From the NCBI RefSeq assembly GCF_007992435.1, contig NZ_BKAG01000004.1, forward strand, positions 62,001 through 126,000: a stretch of 64,000 nucleotides of DNA, in the 5' to 3' direction. The translations under genes and the position numbers were made by a program. Origin of the DNA: Prosthecobacter gellanilyticus. Lineage in GTDB: Bacteria > Verrucomicrobiota > Verrucomicrobiia > Verrucomicrobiales > Verrucomicrobiaceae. Position 1 is the stretch's first letter; every line of letters begins with the position of its first letter. Below, piece by piece: positions 1 through 8,631 of the stretch. Under the pieces are notes generated by a model. That model had not been told where the DNA came from and made no database searches. It saw only the letters and a list, made by a program, of their open reading frames with translations.

Positions 1-2
1 CG

Positions 3-1133
3 GAGAAGGGGGCGTGGACGGGCTACCTGGCGAAATCCCGGGAGTTTGCGGTGACTGAGCGGCGCATCCTGGCGGAGGAGAGCCAGAAGGCGGGGCTGGA
101 GAAGCCGAAGCCAGCACCGGGAAACAGCGGCGAGTTCGAGCCGGACATGGACGCAGCGGTGGAGACCTTTGCGGATGCGGCTAACCAAAAGATCGCCGAG
201 GTGGTGATCAGCTACCAGACACCGACGGGTGGATGGTCGAAGGCGGTGGACTATGCCGCCGGGACACGCCAGCCAGGCACGCAATGGACCTCGCAGACCG
301 GCAATGCCTGGCACTACTGCGGAACGTTTGATAATCGCACCACCACGGAGCAGCTCAAGTTTCTGGCGGCGGTCTTCACGGCGACGAAGCGTGAGGATGT
401 GAAGGCGGCGCTGATGAAAGGGCTGGAGTATGTTTTTGCTGCGCAGTATCCGAATGGCGGCTGGCCGCAGAATTATCCAGTGGAGACCGGCTATCATGAA
501 GCCATCACGCTGAATGATGATGCGATGACGCATGTGCTGGAGTTGCTGCATGATCTGGCGGAAGGGGACAATCATTTCGCCTTTGCCGATGCGGCGCTGA
601 AGGAAAGAGCGAAGGCAGCCTTTGATCGCGGCATTGCTTGTTATGCCGCCATGCAGGTGAAGATCAATGGGCAGCCCACCGTGTGGTGCGCGCAGCATCA
701 TCCGCTGACGCTGGAACCAGTGAAGGCACGGGCGAAGGAGCCGCCGTCACTCAGCGGCGCGGAGTCGGCGAACCTGGTGAAGTTTCTCATGCGCAGCGGT
801 CCGACCACGCCGGAGACCGTGGCGATGATCGAGGCGGCGCTGAAGTGGTTTGATGCGCATCGCATCACGAACCTGCGCAAGATCAAGAATGACGCCGGCA
901 AGACCGATTATGTTACCGATGAAGCTTCCACCGAGGTGATCTGGGCGCGCTTCTACGATCTGACAACGGGCAAGCCCATCTTCGCCGGGGCGCAGGACGG
1001 CATCGTCTACAATAGCTTTGGGGAGATGGCCGCGAAGAACAAGGTGGCCTATGATTTCTTCACCACGCGTCCGAAGGAAGTGCTGGAGAAGGAAGAGCCG
1101 AGGTGGCGGAAGAGGCTGGAGAAGGAGAAGTGA
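3..1133 (+). CDS. Pectate lyase, PL10 family (5' end outside window)
   Basis: Probable secreted pectate lyase that cleaves polygalacturonate by beta-elimination. The reading frame is open back to base 3 with no stop, and the GTG at 51 has no ribosome site, so the gene almost certainly begins before the window; 376 residues are visible. Family marks are GGWPQNYP (about residues 150-157), TLNDDAM with the acidic pair expected in the calcium site, WCAQHH, and the RAKEPPSLSGAES segment that carries the conserved arginine of the PL10 fold. The C-terminus is a basic Glu/Lys helix. It fits the polysaccharide-degrading character of the neighbourhood. Family assignment is by recognised motifs; substrate is inferred. 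Confidence 0.88.
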   Translation, partial: EKGAWTGYLAKSREFAVTERRILAEESQKAGLEKPKPAPGNSGEFEPDMDAAVETFADAANQKIAEVVISYQTPTGGWSKAVDYAAGTRQPGTQWTSQTGNAWHYCGTFDNRTTTEQLKFLAAVFTATKREDVKAALMKGLEYVFAAQYPNGGWPQNYPVETGYHEAITLNDDAMTHVLELLHDLAEGDNHFAFADAALKERAKAAFDRGIACYAAMQVKINGQPTVWCAQHHPLTLEPVKARAKEPPSLSGAESANLVKFLMRSGPTTPETVAMIEAALKWFDAHRITNLRKIKNDAGKTDYVTDEASTEVIWARFYDLTTGKPIFAGAQDGIVYNSFGEMAAKNKVAYDFFTTRPKEVLEKEEPRWRKRLEKEK

Positions 1134-1158
1134 TTATTCGAATCTCAGTCATCTCATC

Positions 1159-1611
1159 ATGATTGATCGCTTCAATGACCTGCCGCTGGAAGTCCGGAAA
1201 CAGATTCAACTGTGGCTTTGTACTGAGGCTATCAGAGTCTGGGAACGTCATTGTGAGAAGAATCCAGCCATGGCCTATGTGGAAACAGTTTGTGGCACTC
1301 GACAGGTCGTTGACGTTTCACTACCTGCAGCGGCACTGCGCTGTGTTATCGAAGGCAAAGACGTCGAAAAAGTGAAATCACGCTATGGCGAGCCCATCGC
1401 CGCGATGCAGGACGAAGGTTTGGTTTTCCCGGATGAGGTGACGTTTGCCTATTATGCCATCTACAACCTCTTCGGGAGGCATGTGCTAGGTCGTGCTATC
1501 GACGACTGGTTGATTGCGAACCAGGCTCTGTCGGCGCAGGGAACTCAAGCAAACTTCAGGGTCATGCTGGGCGCTGCGTTTGCCGCCGCTGGAGTTGACT
1601 CTGACGATTGA
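1159..1611 (+). CDS. Hypothetical protein, 150 aa
   Basis: A small soluble-looking protein without signal peptide or membrane segment. I do not recognise a family. I chose the ATG at 1159, which gives the natural start MIDRFNDLPLEVRKQ; the same frame is open upstream but that part is an arginine-rich shadow of the pectate lyase. The protein is mixed alpha in character, with one internal Cys-containing segment (ETVCGTRQVV) and an acidic C-terminus. It lies 25 bases after the pectate lyase and 49 bases before the next secreted-protein gene, and its base composition is somewhat less G+C-rich than its neighbours. Confidence 0.6.
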   Translation: MIDRFNDLPLEVRKQIQLWLCTEAIRVWERHCEKNPAMAYVETVCGTRQVVDVSLPAAALRCVIEGKDVEKVKSRYGEPIAAMQDEGLVFPDEVTFAYYAIYNLFGRHVLGRAIDDWLIANQALSAQGTQANFRVMLGAAFAAAGVDSDD

Positions 1612-1660
1612 TTATCACACTGCGCTTGGCCTGTGTGTTTCAATGCGTATGAGATAGCGC

Positions 1661-2404
1661 ATGCGCATCTTTCTGCTTTCCGCCCTCCTCACCGTTTCCG
1701 CCCTCGCCCAGGATTCCACGGCCTGGCTGGAGAAGAATGCCACTCTGATCTTCCATGAAACTTTCGAGCGGGAGGAGGATGGGAATCTGGCGGGGGCGAT
1801 CGGCAATGGGTGGAACAGCGCGACGGCGAATCGTGCGCCCAAGATCAAGCAGGCAGATCTGGACGAGGGCATCCTGAAGGTGAGCAGCGCGACGGTGGAG
1901 GCGAAACATGCGGCGCATATTCATCACGAGGCTGGCTTTACCGATGGCGGTGCGGCGGTTCGCTTTAGGTTTCCTGGGCTGAGCAAGGACGAGACCCTGC
2001 AGCTCGGCTTTGTGGATCGTGAGCTGAAGGGCGTGCATGCCGGACATCTCTGCTACGGCGTGGTGAGGCAGTCGTCCGTGACCTTGATCGATCACAAAAC
2101 GGGCATCATGAATCTGGAGAACAAGAAGCGTCGTGACGAGGCGCTGGCGAAGAAGGAGAAGGTGCCTGCGGACCTGGAAGCACTGTATAAGACCAAGACG
2201 ATCGTGGCGCCCTACAAGGCTGACACGGAGTGGCATGAACTGATCCTGATCACCGAGGGCGATGAGATGCGCCTAACCATGGATGGCAAGCTGATCGCTA
2301 AGCATCGTTCGGAAGGCTATGCGCATCCGATGAAGCGCTGGTTCAGCTTTCTGATTCCAGCGACGGTGTGGATCGATGATGTGAAGATCTGGAAGGTGAA
2401 GTGA
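1661..2404 (+). CDS. Secreted laminin-G/DUF1080-like protein
   Basis: A 247-residue exported protein with a clear signal peptide (MRIFLLSALLTVSALAQ). The mature part looks like a concanavalin/laminin-G beta sandwich of the kind seen in DUF1080 (3-keto-disaccharide hydrolase-like) proteins: a FHETFER start strand, HAGHLCYGV in the middle, and the late WHELILITEGDEMRLTMDG segment followed by WIDDVKIWK. It is a clear paralogue of the product of 17691-18380 (shared HAGH-C, GDE-R--DG and C-terminal DDv/DDf strands). It probably binds or acts on a carbohydrate, but no catalytic residues can be assigned. The stop is only 6 bases from the convergent zincin gene. Confidence 0.7.
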   Translation: MRIFLLSALLTVSALAQDSTAWLEKNATLIFHETFEREEDGNLAGAIGNGWNSATANRAPKIKQADLDEGILKVSSATVEAKHAAHIHHEAGFTDGGAAVRFRFPGLSKDETLQLGFVDRELKGVHAGHLCYGVVRQSSVTLIDHKTGIMNLENKKRRDEALAKKEKVPADLEALYKTKTIVAPYKADTEWHELILITEGDEMRLTMDGKLIAKHRSEGYAHPMKRWFSFLIPATVWIDDVKIWKVK

Positions 2405-2410
2405 TGAAGA

Positions 2411-4243
2411 TTACTTCGCTCTTTCCAAAGTGGGCTCGGCCCAAGCGCCCCAGGCACCGGAGATGCCGTCTTTTCCCTGGATGCGGAGGGTGAGTTTCTG
2501 CATGCCTTGCACGTCGATCTTGAAGGACTGAGTATCGCCGGACTTGAGGGTAGGAGATTTCCAGAGCTCGCGGCCATCACCGAGGATGGTGGCTTCGACG
2601 GGGCCGTAGCCTTTTTCGAGCAGGCAGGCGCTGCCGGTGAGGGTCTGCCACTGGCCGCCGAGATCATACTCATAGGTGGAGTCGGCATGAGCGTAGAGGC
2701 CGTGATTGATCAAACCTTCAGGGCCGATGAGCGGGCCGCCTTCCGGAGTGCGATCATAGTGCACGCCGCTCCAGCCGGTGGAGGCCTTTAAGGGCGCCGC
2801 ATCGGAGAGGACGAGCGTGTGAATCGTGGTAGGAGTAGCCGCGGGAGATGGTTTGTCGTTCGCGGTATCGGGTGCTCGGAGGCGGCGGATGAGCGCCTGC
2901 ACATCGGGGTGGAGCTTGGAAAGCTGTTCTTCGTTGATATGACCACTCTTGAAGTTAGGCCACTGCTTGTCGAACTCGAGCTTCTGCACGGCTCTGGACA
3001 CATCATAGGCACCCCCTTCGGTGATGCGGGCATTCATCGTGAGACCTTGAGATGACCAGACTCCGGCGGTGGCAGCACCATTCACGGCGACAGCCACAAA
3101 ATGCAGGGCGGTGGTGGTCTTCTTGTGTTCGGGAATGGGTAGAGTGAGGCTGATGCTGCCTTTGTCATCCGGGATGGCGGCGGCGATCTCGCTATCGTAG
3201 TCGCCGCCACCGGCGGGGTCGGCATAAGCGAGCACGGTATGCACGGGGAGATCAGATTTCAGAGAGGCGGTGACATGGAGGCCATCGGAGGCGGGTTTGA
3301 GCTGCCAGTCATCAAAGGCGGCCTTTAACGGTGCGGCAATCTGCTTCACGCTGCCGGAGAACTGCGGATGCGCGGCGAGCTTCAAGGCATGCGGGAGGGA
3401 GAGGAAGGAGCCTTTGTCTTCACCACGCAGTTCATTGCCATAGGTGCGGTTGCCGGAGCCCATGAGGGCGGTGCCGCGGAGACGGCGGGCTGGCGCGCAC
3501 TCTTTGCAGTGTGGGAGGCCCAATGCATGACCGAGCTCATGGCAGACGCCGCCAACAAAGATGCTGTTATACTTGCCGAGAGAGATGCGGCCATATTGGC
3601 GATCCTGCAGATGCTGATCGCGGACCGGGAGCAGGGCTGAGTCGAGCAGTGGTGAGTCCACCTGCCAGGCGGTGCCGCCCTGGCTGTTGCCACTGGCATA
3701 GTAAGGGCTGTGGTGGCTCATGATGCGGTTCGTCGCGTCCCAATCGGCAAGGTTGCAGAAGATGACGAGGGTCTCTTTTTCGCCATCGATACCGGCTTCG
3801 CTGAGTGCCTTGAGGCAGTCCTTGCGGATCTCCCGGCCGTCCTTGCCATCGGCCTCGCTGCACTCCTCAGACTTGAGTGTACCTTTGACCATGTGGAGAT
3901 GCAGGAGGCCATCTTCTTCGAGATCGAGCTGGATGCTGCGGCCGGGGAAGCCCCAGGCAGTCATCTCGCGCAAATAGAAAGCCTGGATGTGCTGCATGAC
4001 GCGGGTCAGGCGGGCGCGGTAGTCGGGCTGCGGCTCGCGGTCCTGCGGAGACCAGTAGCAGATGCGCATGAGCCGTTTGGTTTTCTGCGGAGCGTCTTTT
4101 TCCCAGCTCTCCAGCATGGCGCGGGCACGGTCGAGATCCTGAAGGGTGGGCTCGCCGGGAAACATCTCGCGGCGTGGTGAGTCCGCGAGCAATGAGCTGG
4201 TGAGGAGAGTGAGAGCTAGGAGTTGGGAGAAGAGGCTGGTCAT
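2411..4243 (-). CDS. Secreted zinc metallopeptidase-like protein with NPCBM-like C-terminal domain
   Basis: Exported 610-residue protein (signal peptide about residues 1-20, ending LLADS). The zinc-binding motif HELGHALGLPH at residues 235-245 is a complete HExxHxxGxxH metzincin-type signature with His235, His239 and His245 as ligands and Glu236 as base. A beta-rich middle follows (about 290-440). The last about 130 residues (from TLVLSDAAPLKASTGW to the end) resemble an NPCBM/NEW2 carbohydrate-binding module: GLYAHADSTYEYDLGG, then paired strands ending in WAEPTLERAK. The combination suggests a peptidase tethered to glycan or glycoprotein. Zincin class is certain from the motif; the substrate is unknown. 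Confidence 0.8.
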   Translation of the reverse strand: MTSLFSQLLALTLLTSSLLADSPRREMFPGEPTLQDLDRARAMLESWEKDAPQKTKRLMRICYWSPQDREPQPDYRARLTRVMQHIQAFYLREMTAWGFPGRSIQLDLEEDGLLHLHMVKGTLKSEECSEADGKDGREIRKDCLKALSEAGIDGEKETLVIFCNLADWDATNRIMSHHSPYYASGNSQGGTAWQVDSPLLDSALLPVRDQHLQDRQYGRISLGKYNSIFVGGVCHELGHALGLPHCKECAPARRLRGTALMGSGNRTYGNELRGEDKGSFLSLPHALKLAAHPQFSGSVKQIAAPLKAAFDDWQLKPASDGLHVTASLKSDLPVHTVLAYADPAGGGDYDSEIAAAIPDDKGSISLTLPIPEHKKTTTALHFVAVAVNGAATAGVWSSQGLTMNARITEGGAYDVSRAVQKLEFDKQWPNFKSGHINEEQLSKLHPDVQALIRRLRAPDTANDKPSPAATPTTIHTLVLSDAAPLKASTGWSGVHYDRTPEGGPLIGPEGLINHGLYAHADSTYEYDLGGQWQTLTGSACLLEKGYGPVEATILGDGRELWKSPTLKSGDTQSFKIDVQGMQKLTLRIQGKDGISGAWGAWAEPTLERAK

Positions 4244-4483
4244 CTAGATGAGCGGAGCTTGAAGGAGGATGATACGGACGGCTTGTCTGAATTCGCAGTG
4301 GTGGGTGTGGATTTGGGAAAATGGACCTCAGCCATGGAGGAATGGAGAATGGAAAACTGAGAATGGAGGAATGGCTCAGGAGGGAGACTTCGGGAGAGGC
4401 GCTGGAGTAGCGTTTGTCTGAAATCTCAGCGGGCAGACGGTGATTGTGCAAGACGAGTGAGGAGGATTGCGCATGCTCCGGGC

Positions 4484-5725
4484 ATGCCTTCGCAAGTCAC
4501 CATTCTCGGCGCAGGGGTCATCGGCCTCTGCACGGCGCTTTATTGCGCACGGAGAGGCATGACGGTCTCAGTCATTGAAAGGAAGACGCGGCAGCGTGAT
4601 GGCTGCTCCTTTGGCAATGCGGGGATGGTGGTGCCGAGTCACTTCATTCCACTGGCGGCGCCAGGCATGGTGGCTCTCGGGCTGAAATGGATGTGGAATC
4701 CAGAGTCGCCCTTTTACATCAAGCCGAGGCTGGACGCGGACCTCATGAACTGGGGCATGCATTTCTGGAAGGCAGCCTCTCAATCACGCGTGAATGCGAC
4801 TGCGCCGGTGCTGCGAGATCTCAGCCTGCTGAGCCGTGAGTGCTTTGCGGAGATGGGGCTGGACTTTGGCCTGGTGCAGAAGGGGCTGCTGATGCTGTGC
4901 AAGAAGCAGGAGACTCTGGATGACGAGGCGCACATGGCGGAAAAGGCCCGTGCACTGGGCATTCCTGCGGAGGTGCTGGATGCGAAGGCCACGGCGGCAC
5001 TAGATCCTAACGTGACCATGGACGTGTGCGGCAGTGTGTATTTCCCCAAAGACTGCCATCTGTCTCCGGCGCGGTTCATCGCGGCGCTTGAAGCAGAATT
5101 GGTTCGGCTGGGGGTGAGCTTTTTGTGGGAGACAGAGATTCAGGGCTTTGAGATGGAGGGAGATGCTCTGCGCATGCTCAAGACATCTCGTGGCCGGATC
5201 AAGCTTCAGGAGGTGGTCCTGTGCGGCGGCGTGTGGTCAGCGGAGATGGCGAAGGAACTAGGCCTAAAAATCCCGATGCAGGCGGGCAAGGGCTACAGCC
5301 TGACGCTGACGAACCCCAAGCAGCTTCCGGACCTGTGCAGCATCTGCACGGAGGCGCGGCTGGCGGTGACACCGATGGACGGCACACTGCGCGTGGGCGG
5401 CACCATGGAGATGGCCGGCATGGATGAAAGCGTCACCCAGCGGCGTGTGCGCGGCATCACACGGGCCTTTCCACAGTATTTCCCGGCCTTTGATGAACGT
5501 GACTTTGCCGAGGTGACGCCGTGGAGCGGGCTGCGTCCGGTCTCGCCGGACGGCATGCCTTACATCGGTAGAACACAACGCTGGAAGAATCTCACCGTGG
5601 CCACGGGTCACGCGATGATGGGACTGAGCCTGGCGCCCGCGACGGGGAAGATCGTGGCCGGTTTGATCGAAGGCGAGGCATCGCCGGTGGCGCTGGATTT
5701 GGTTTCGCCGGATCGCTTTGCATGA
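4484..5725 (+). CDS. FAD-dependent D-amino-acid dehydrogenase (DadA-like)
   Basis: A 413-residue DAO/DadA-family oxidoreductase that would oxidise D-amino acids (or a related amine) and pass electrons from FAD to a membrane acceptor. The N-terminal Rossmann motif GAGVIGLCTALYCARRG binds FAD, followed by CSFGNAGMVVPSH, the usual DadA segment. The C-terminal PWSGLRPVSPDGMPYIG and TGHAMMGLSLAPATGK close the FAD site. I chose the ATG at 4484 because it starts just before the Rossmann strand; a GAGGAGG lies at 4459-4465, 18 bases upstream. The TGA overlaps the ATG of the following broken gene (ATGA at 5722), so the two were translationally coupled. Confidence 0.87.
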   Translation: MPSQVTILGAGVIGLCTALYCARRGMTVSVIERKTRQRDGCSFGNAGMVVPSHFIPLAAPGMVALGLKWMWNPESPFYIKPRLDADLMNWGMHFWKAASQSRVNATAPVLRDLSLLSRECFAEMGLDFGLVQKGLLMLCKKQETLDDEAHMAEKARALGIPAEVLDAKATAALDPNVTMDVCGSVYFPKDCHLSPARFIAALEAELVRLGVSFLWETEIQGFEMEGDALRMLKTSRGRIKLQEVVLCGGVWSAEMAKELGLKIPMQAGKGYSLTLTNPKQLPDLCSICTEARLAVTPMDGTLRVGGTMEMAGMDESVTQRRVRGITRAFPQYFPAFDERDFAEVTPWSGLRPVSPDGMPYIGRTQRWKNLTVATGHAMMGLSLAPATGKIVAGLIEGEASPVALDLVSPDRFA

Positions 5726-6842
5726 AAATGATATCCCTCGCTTTGCTGCTCCTTGGAATGCCAGCTTTCGGGCTGGACCGGCCGCAGTTGCAGATCCTGA
5801 ATGCGGGGCCGAAGGCGGTGGAGATCTATTGGGAGATGGAGGACGGGCATCGGGTGCCGAACGGCAAGATCGAGGCTGGCGAAGACCGCATCATTGGGAC
5901 GACGATTGGGCATCGCTTTGTGATCGTGGACGGGAAGAGGGAAACAGGCGTGGTGTGCCAGGTGAAGGTGCAGGGATTTCGCTATGATCCTGAGGCGGCG
6001 GATGGCGTGCCGCGCTTTTACACGCAGCGGGCGGACGCGGGTGGTTATCCCATCGTTGGTTCGGCGAGGCTGAATCCCTATGCGCTGAAGGAGGCGGTGT
6101 ATCTGGCGGACCTGATGCTCACCTAGAGGCCAGATGTGCGCGCGGCAATGATCGCCAGCGGATCACGTCTGTGCATTCTGGCGCATGATGAGTTCACCAC
6201 GGACCAGCCGGAGTTTGCATGGCTGGGGAAGCAGCCGGTGCCCGAGTTTGATGAGGTCCGGCGAAGGATTATCGTGATGCGCGGGCGCGTGGCATGGGCG
6301 GCAGCGCCACGGATCCTTTCTGCTCCTGCGCGGAAGAAAATCTGCTGGGGTATGAAGGCGATCCTTACCCGACCGAATGCATCTTCATCCATGAGTTCGC
6401 GCACAACATTCATCTGCGTGGCATGGCGAATGTGGATGCGACCTTTGACACGCGTGTAAAGGCTGCTTATAAAGCGGCGATGAAGGCGGGCTTGTGGAAG
6501 GGCAAGTATGCAAGCGTGAATCATCACGAGTATTTCGCCGAGGGCGTGCAGTCGTGGTTCGATAACAACCGCGAGAATGATCACGATCACAACCAGGTGA
6601 ACACGCGCGCGGAGCTGCTGGAGTATGATCCTGGGCTGGCGGCGCTGTGCCGTGAGGTGTTTGGTGACACGCAGCTCAAGTACACGAAGCCTGTGACAAG
6701 GCTCACGGGACATCTGGAAGGGTATGATCCGGCGAAGGCACCGCGCTTTGTGTGGCCGGAGAGGCTCAAGAAGGCGAAGGAACTGATCCACGAAGCAGCG
6801 CAGAAGCGGGACAGGGAGGCAAATGCGCAAAGTGCGAAGTAA
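5722..6842 (+). pseudogene. Broken secreted metallopeptidase-like gene (one nonsense codon, one frameshift)
   Basis: Reconstruction gives one exported protein of about 373 residues. It starts with the signal peptide MKMISLALLLLGMPAFG and is read in frame until a TAG at 6124-6126. Reading through the TAG, the same frame continues with RPDVRAAMIASGSRLCILAH until about 6257, where one base (probably a C of CCC) is missing. The following frame then gives AKDYRDARARGMGGSATDPF, followed by the zinc-binding-like HEFAHNIHLRG and NHHEYFAEGVQSWF. One substitution (for example AAG to TAG) and one deletion explain everything. Two independent lesions argue for a decayed gene rather than one sequencing error, though errors cannot be excluded. 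The start still overlaps the upstream oxidoreductase stop. Confidence 0.85.
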
Positions 6843-6914
6843 AGGTGTGGGATGCTCGCGGCAGGTATTGCGATTTCGGTGAAGTATTCGGGGTGCCTGG
6901 GCCGTTGAGAGCGC

Positions 6915-8453
6915 ATGTGTTTCTTCCGACCTGTTTTGACTCTCCTGGCTGTGTTTGGAGTCTTGATGCTTTCCGCACCCTCGGGCCTCGCGGCGCGGCC
7001 GAACATTCTTTTCATCCTGGTGGATGACCAGTCGGCGTTTGATCTGAAGATGTATAACCCGAAGTCGACGCTGGAGACGCCGAACCTGGACAAGCTGGCG
7101 AAGGAGGGGATGGTCTTCGATGGGGCGTATCACATGGGATCTTCGATGGGCGCGGTGTGCACGCCTTCGCGGCACATGATCATGTGCGGGCGCACGGTGT
7201 GGCATCTGCCGGTCTCGCCGTGGGGGGCGAAGACGAGCCCGCCGAACCTGGAGCAGAACACAATGCCAGCCGTGTTTAACCGTGCTGGCTATGCGACGAT
7301 GCGCACGTGCAAGATGGGCAACAGCTACGAGGCGGCTAACAAACTATTCACCGTGCGCCGTGATGCGACGAAGCGCGGCGGCGACAACGAGAGTGGCAGC
7401 ACCTGGCATGGTGACCAGGTGATGAACTACCTGAATGAGCGCGCGGCCACGAAGGACACGGAGCGGAAGCCTTTCCTCATCGACTTCGGGTTCTCACATC
7501 CGCATGACACGCGTGATGGAAGGCCGGAACTGCTGGCGAAATATGGCGCGACGAACCACACGGATCCGAACACGCCGCCTTCAGAGCATTCAAAACAGCC
7601 GCCGCTGCCGGACAACTATCTGGCGAAGCACCCTTTTGATAACACGCATATCGATGTGCGTGACGAGGTGGAGGTGAGCGGGGTGTGGAAGCATCGTGAT
7701 GAGGCGAGCATCCGCAATGAGATCGGCCGCCAGTATGCGTGCAGCGAGAACATTGACATCCAGATCGGCCGCGTGCTGGAGAAGCTGAAGGAGATGGGCG
7801 AGCTGGAGAACACCTACATCATCTACACGGCGGACCACGGCATCTCGATCGGCCACCACGGGCTGATGGGGAAACAGAACCTGTATCAGCATGCGTGGCG
7901 CGTGCCCTTCATCGTGAAAGGCCCGGGCATCCAGGCCGGATCACGTGTGGAGGGAAACATTTACCTTTTGGATATCCTGGCCACGCTTTGTGATCTGGCG
8001 GGGATTCAAGCGCCAGAGAGCAATGAGGGCACAAGCTTCAAGCCGGTGCTGGAAGGGCAGAAGAAGGTGATCCGCGAGGTGCTTTATGGGGCCTATGCCG
8101 GTGGCAGCAAACCAGGCATGCGCACGGTGAAGCAGGGTGACTGGAAGCTGGTGCAGTATGAGGCCCCGGACCGTGGGGTGAAGGAGACGCAGCTTTTCAA
8201 TCTGGCGGTGAACCCGGAGGAGTATCTGAAGGAGCACGGCAGGAAGGAACCACTGCAGACGAATCTGGCCGCAGACCCCGCGCATGCGGAGAAGCTGAAG
8301 GAGATGCAGGCGCTGCTGCTGTCTGAGATGCGTCGACTGGAGGATCCGTGGCGGTTTGCGAATCAACCGGGAGATGATCTGCCTGCACCTCCACCGCCGG
8401 CGGCGAAGGGGGCTAACAAAAAGAAGGGTGAGAAGAAAAAGGCGGAGGAGTAG
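6915..8453 (+). CDS. Secreted formylglycine sulfatase
   Basis: A 512-residue arylsulfatase-family enzyme, exported by a signal peptide ending about GLAA. It should hydrolyse sulfate esters, probably on a polysaccharide. The RPNILFILVDDQS start places the metal-binding Asp37-Asp38. Cys82 in CTPSR is the residue converted to formylglycine; FSHPHDTRDG and TADHGISIGHHGLMGK supply the further metal and sulfate ligands. The C-terminal tail is Lys/Glu-rich (KKGEKKKAEE), a feature shared with the sulfatase at 24103-26043. No sulfatase-maturing enzyme is encoded in the window. It follows the broken metallopeptidase by 72 bases on the same strand. Confidence 0.93.
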   Translation: MCFFRPVLTLLAVFGVLMLSAPSGLAARPNILFILVDDQSAFDLKMYNPKSTLETPNLDKLAKEGMVFDGAYHMGSSMGAVCTPSRHMIMCGRTVWHLPVSPWGAKTSPPNLEQNTMPAVFNRAGYATMRTCKMGNSYEAANKLFTVRRDATKRGGDNESGSTWHGDQVMNYLNERAATKDTERKPFLIDFGFSHPHDTRDGRPELLAKYGATNHTDPNTPPSEHSKQPPLPDNYLAKHPFDNTHIDVRDEVEVSGVWKHRDEASIRNEIGRQYACSENIDIQIGRVLEKLKEMGELENTYIIYTADHGISIGHHGLMGKQNLYQHAWRVPFIVKGPGIQAGSRVEGNIYLLDILATLCDLAGIQAPESNEGTSFKPVLEGQKKVIREVLYGAYAGGSKPGMRTVKQGDWKLVQYEAPDRGVKETQLFNLAVNPEEYLKEHGRKEPLQTNLAADPAHAEKLKEMQALLLSEMRRLEDPWRFANQPGDDLPAPPPPAAKGANKKKGEKKKAEE

Positions 8454-8631
8454 TCCGGAAGGCTGAAGTCGGAGTCCGGAGTTGGGCGTTCGGCCTTGCG
8501 GGGCGGATGAAAGGTCTGGAGTGGGGGCACTCGCGCTCCAAAGGTGCTGGGGGGCTCGTTGCTCCAGTGCACCCTGACCGCCTAAAGGCGGGGCTCCCAA
8601 CGTGAGCGGGCGCGGGCGTCACTCTGATCAT
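8454..8631. other. Spacer with small GC-rich hairpins between convergent genes
   Basis: A 178-base spacer between the ends of the sulfatase and the SGNH-like gene. It contains GAGTG-GGGG-CACTC (8519-8532) and CCGCC-TAAA-GGCGG (8578-8591) hairpins, neither followed by a run of T. They may help end transcription from both sides or be a remnant of a dispersed palindromic element. No open frame of note is present. Confidence 0.35.

Noticed and set aside
4339-4375. GGAATGGAGAATGG-like near-repeats upstream of the DadA gene
   Set aside because: Only short, imperfect units; too weak to call a repeat element.
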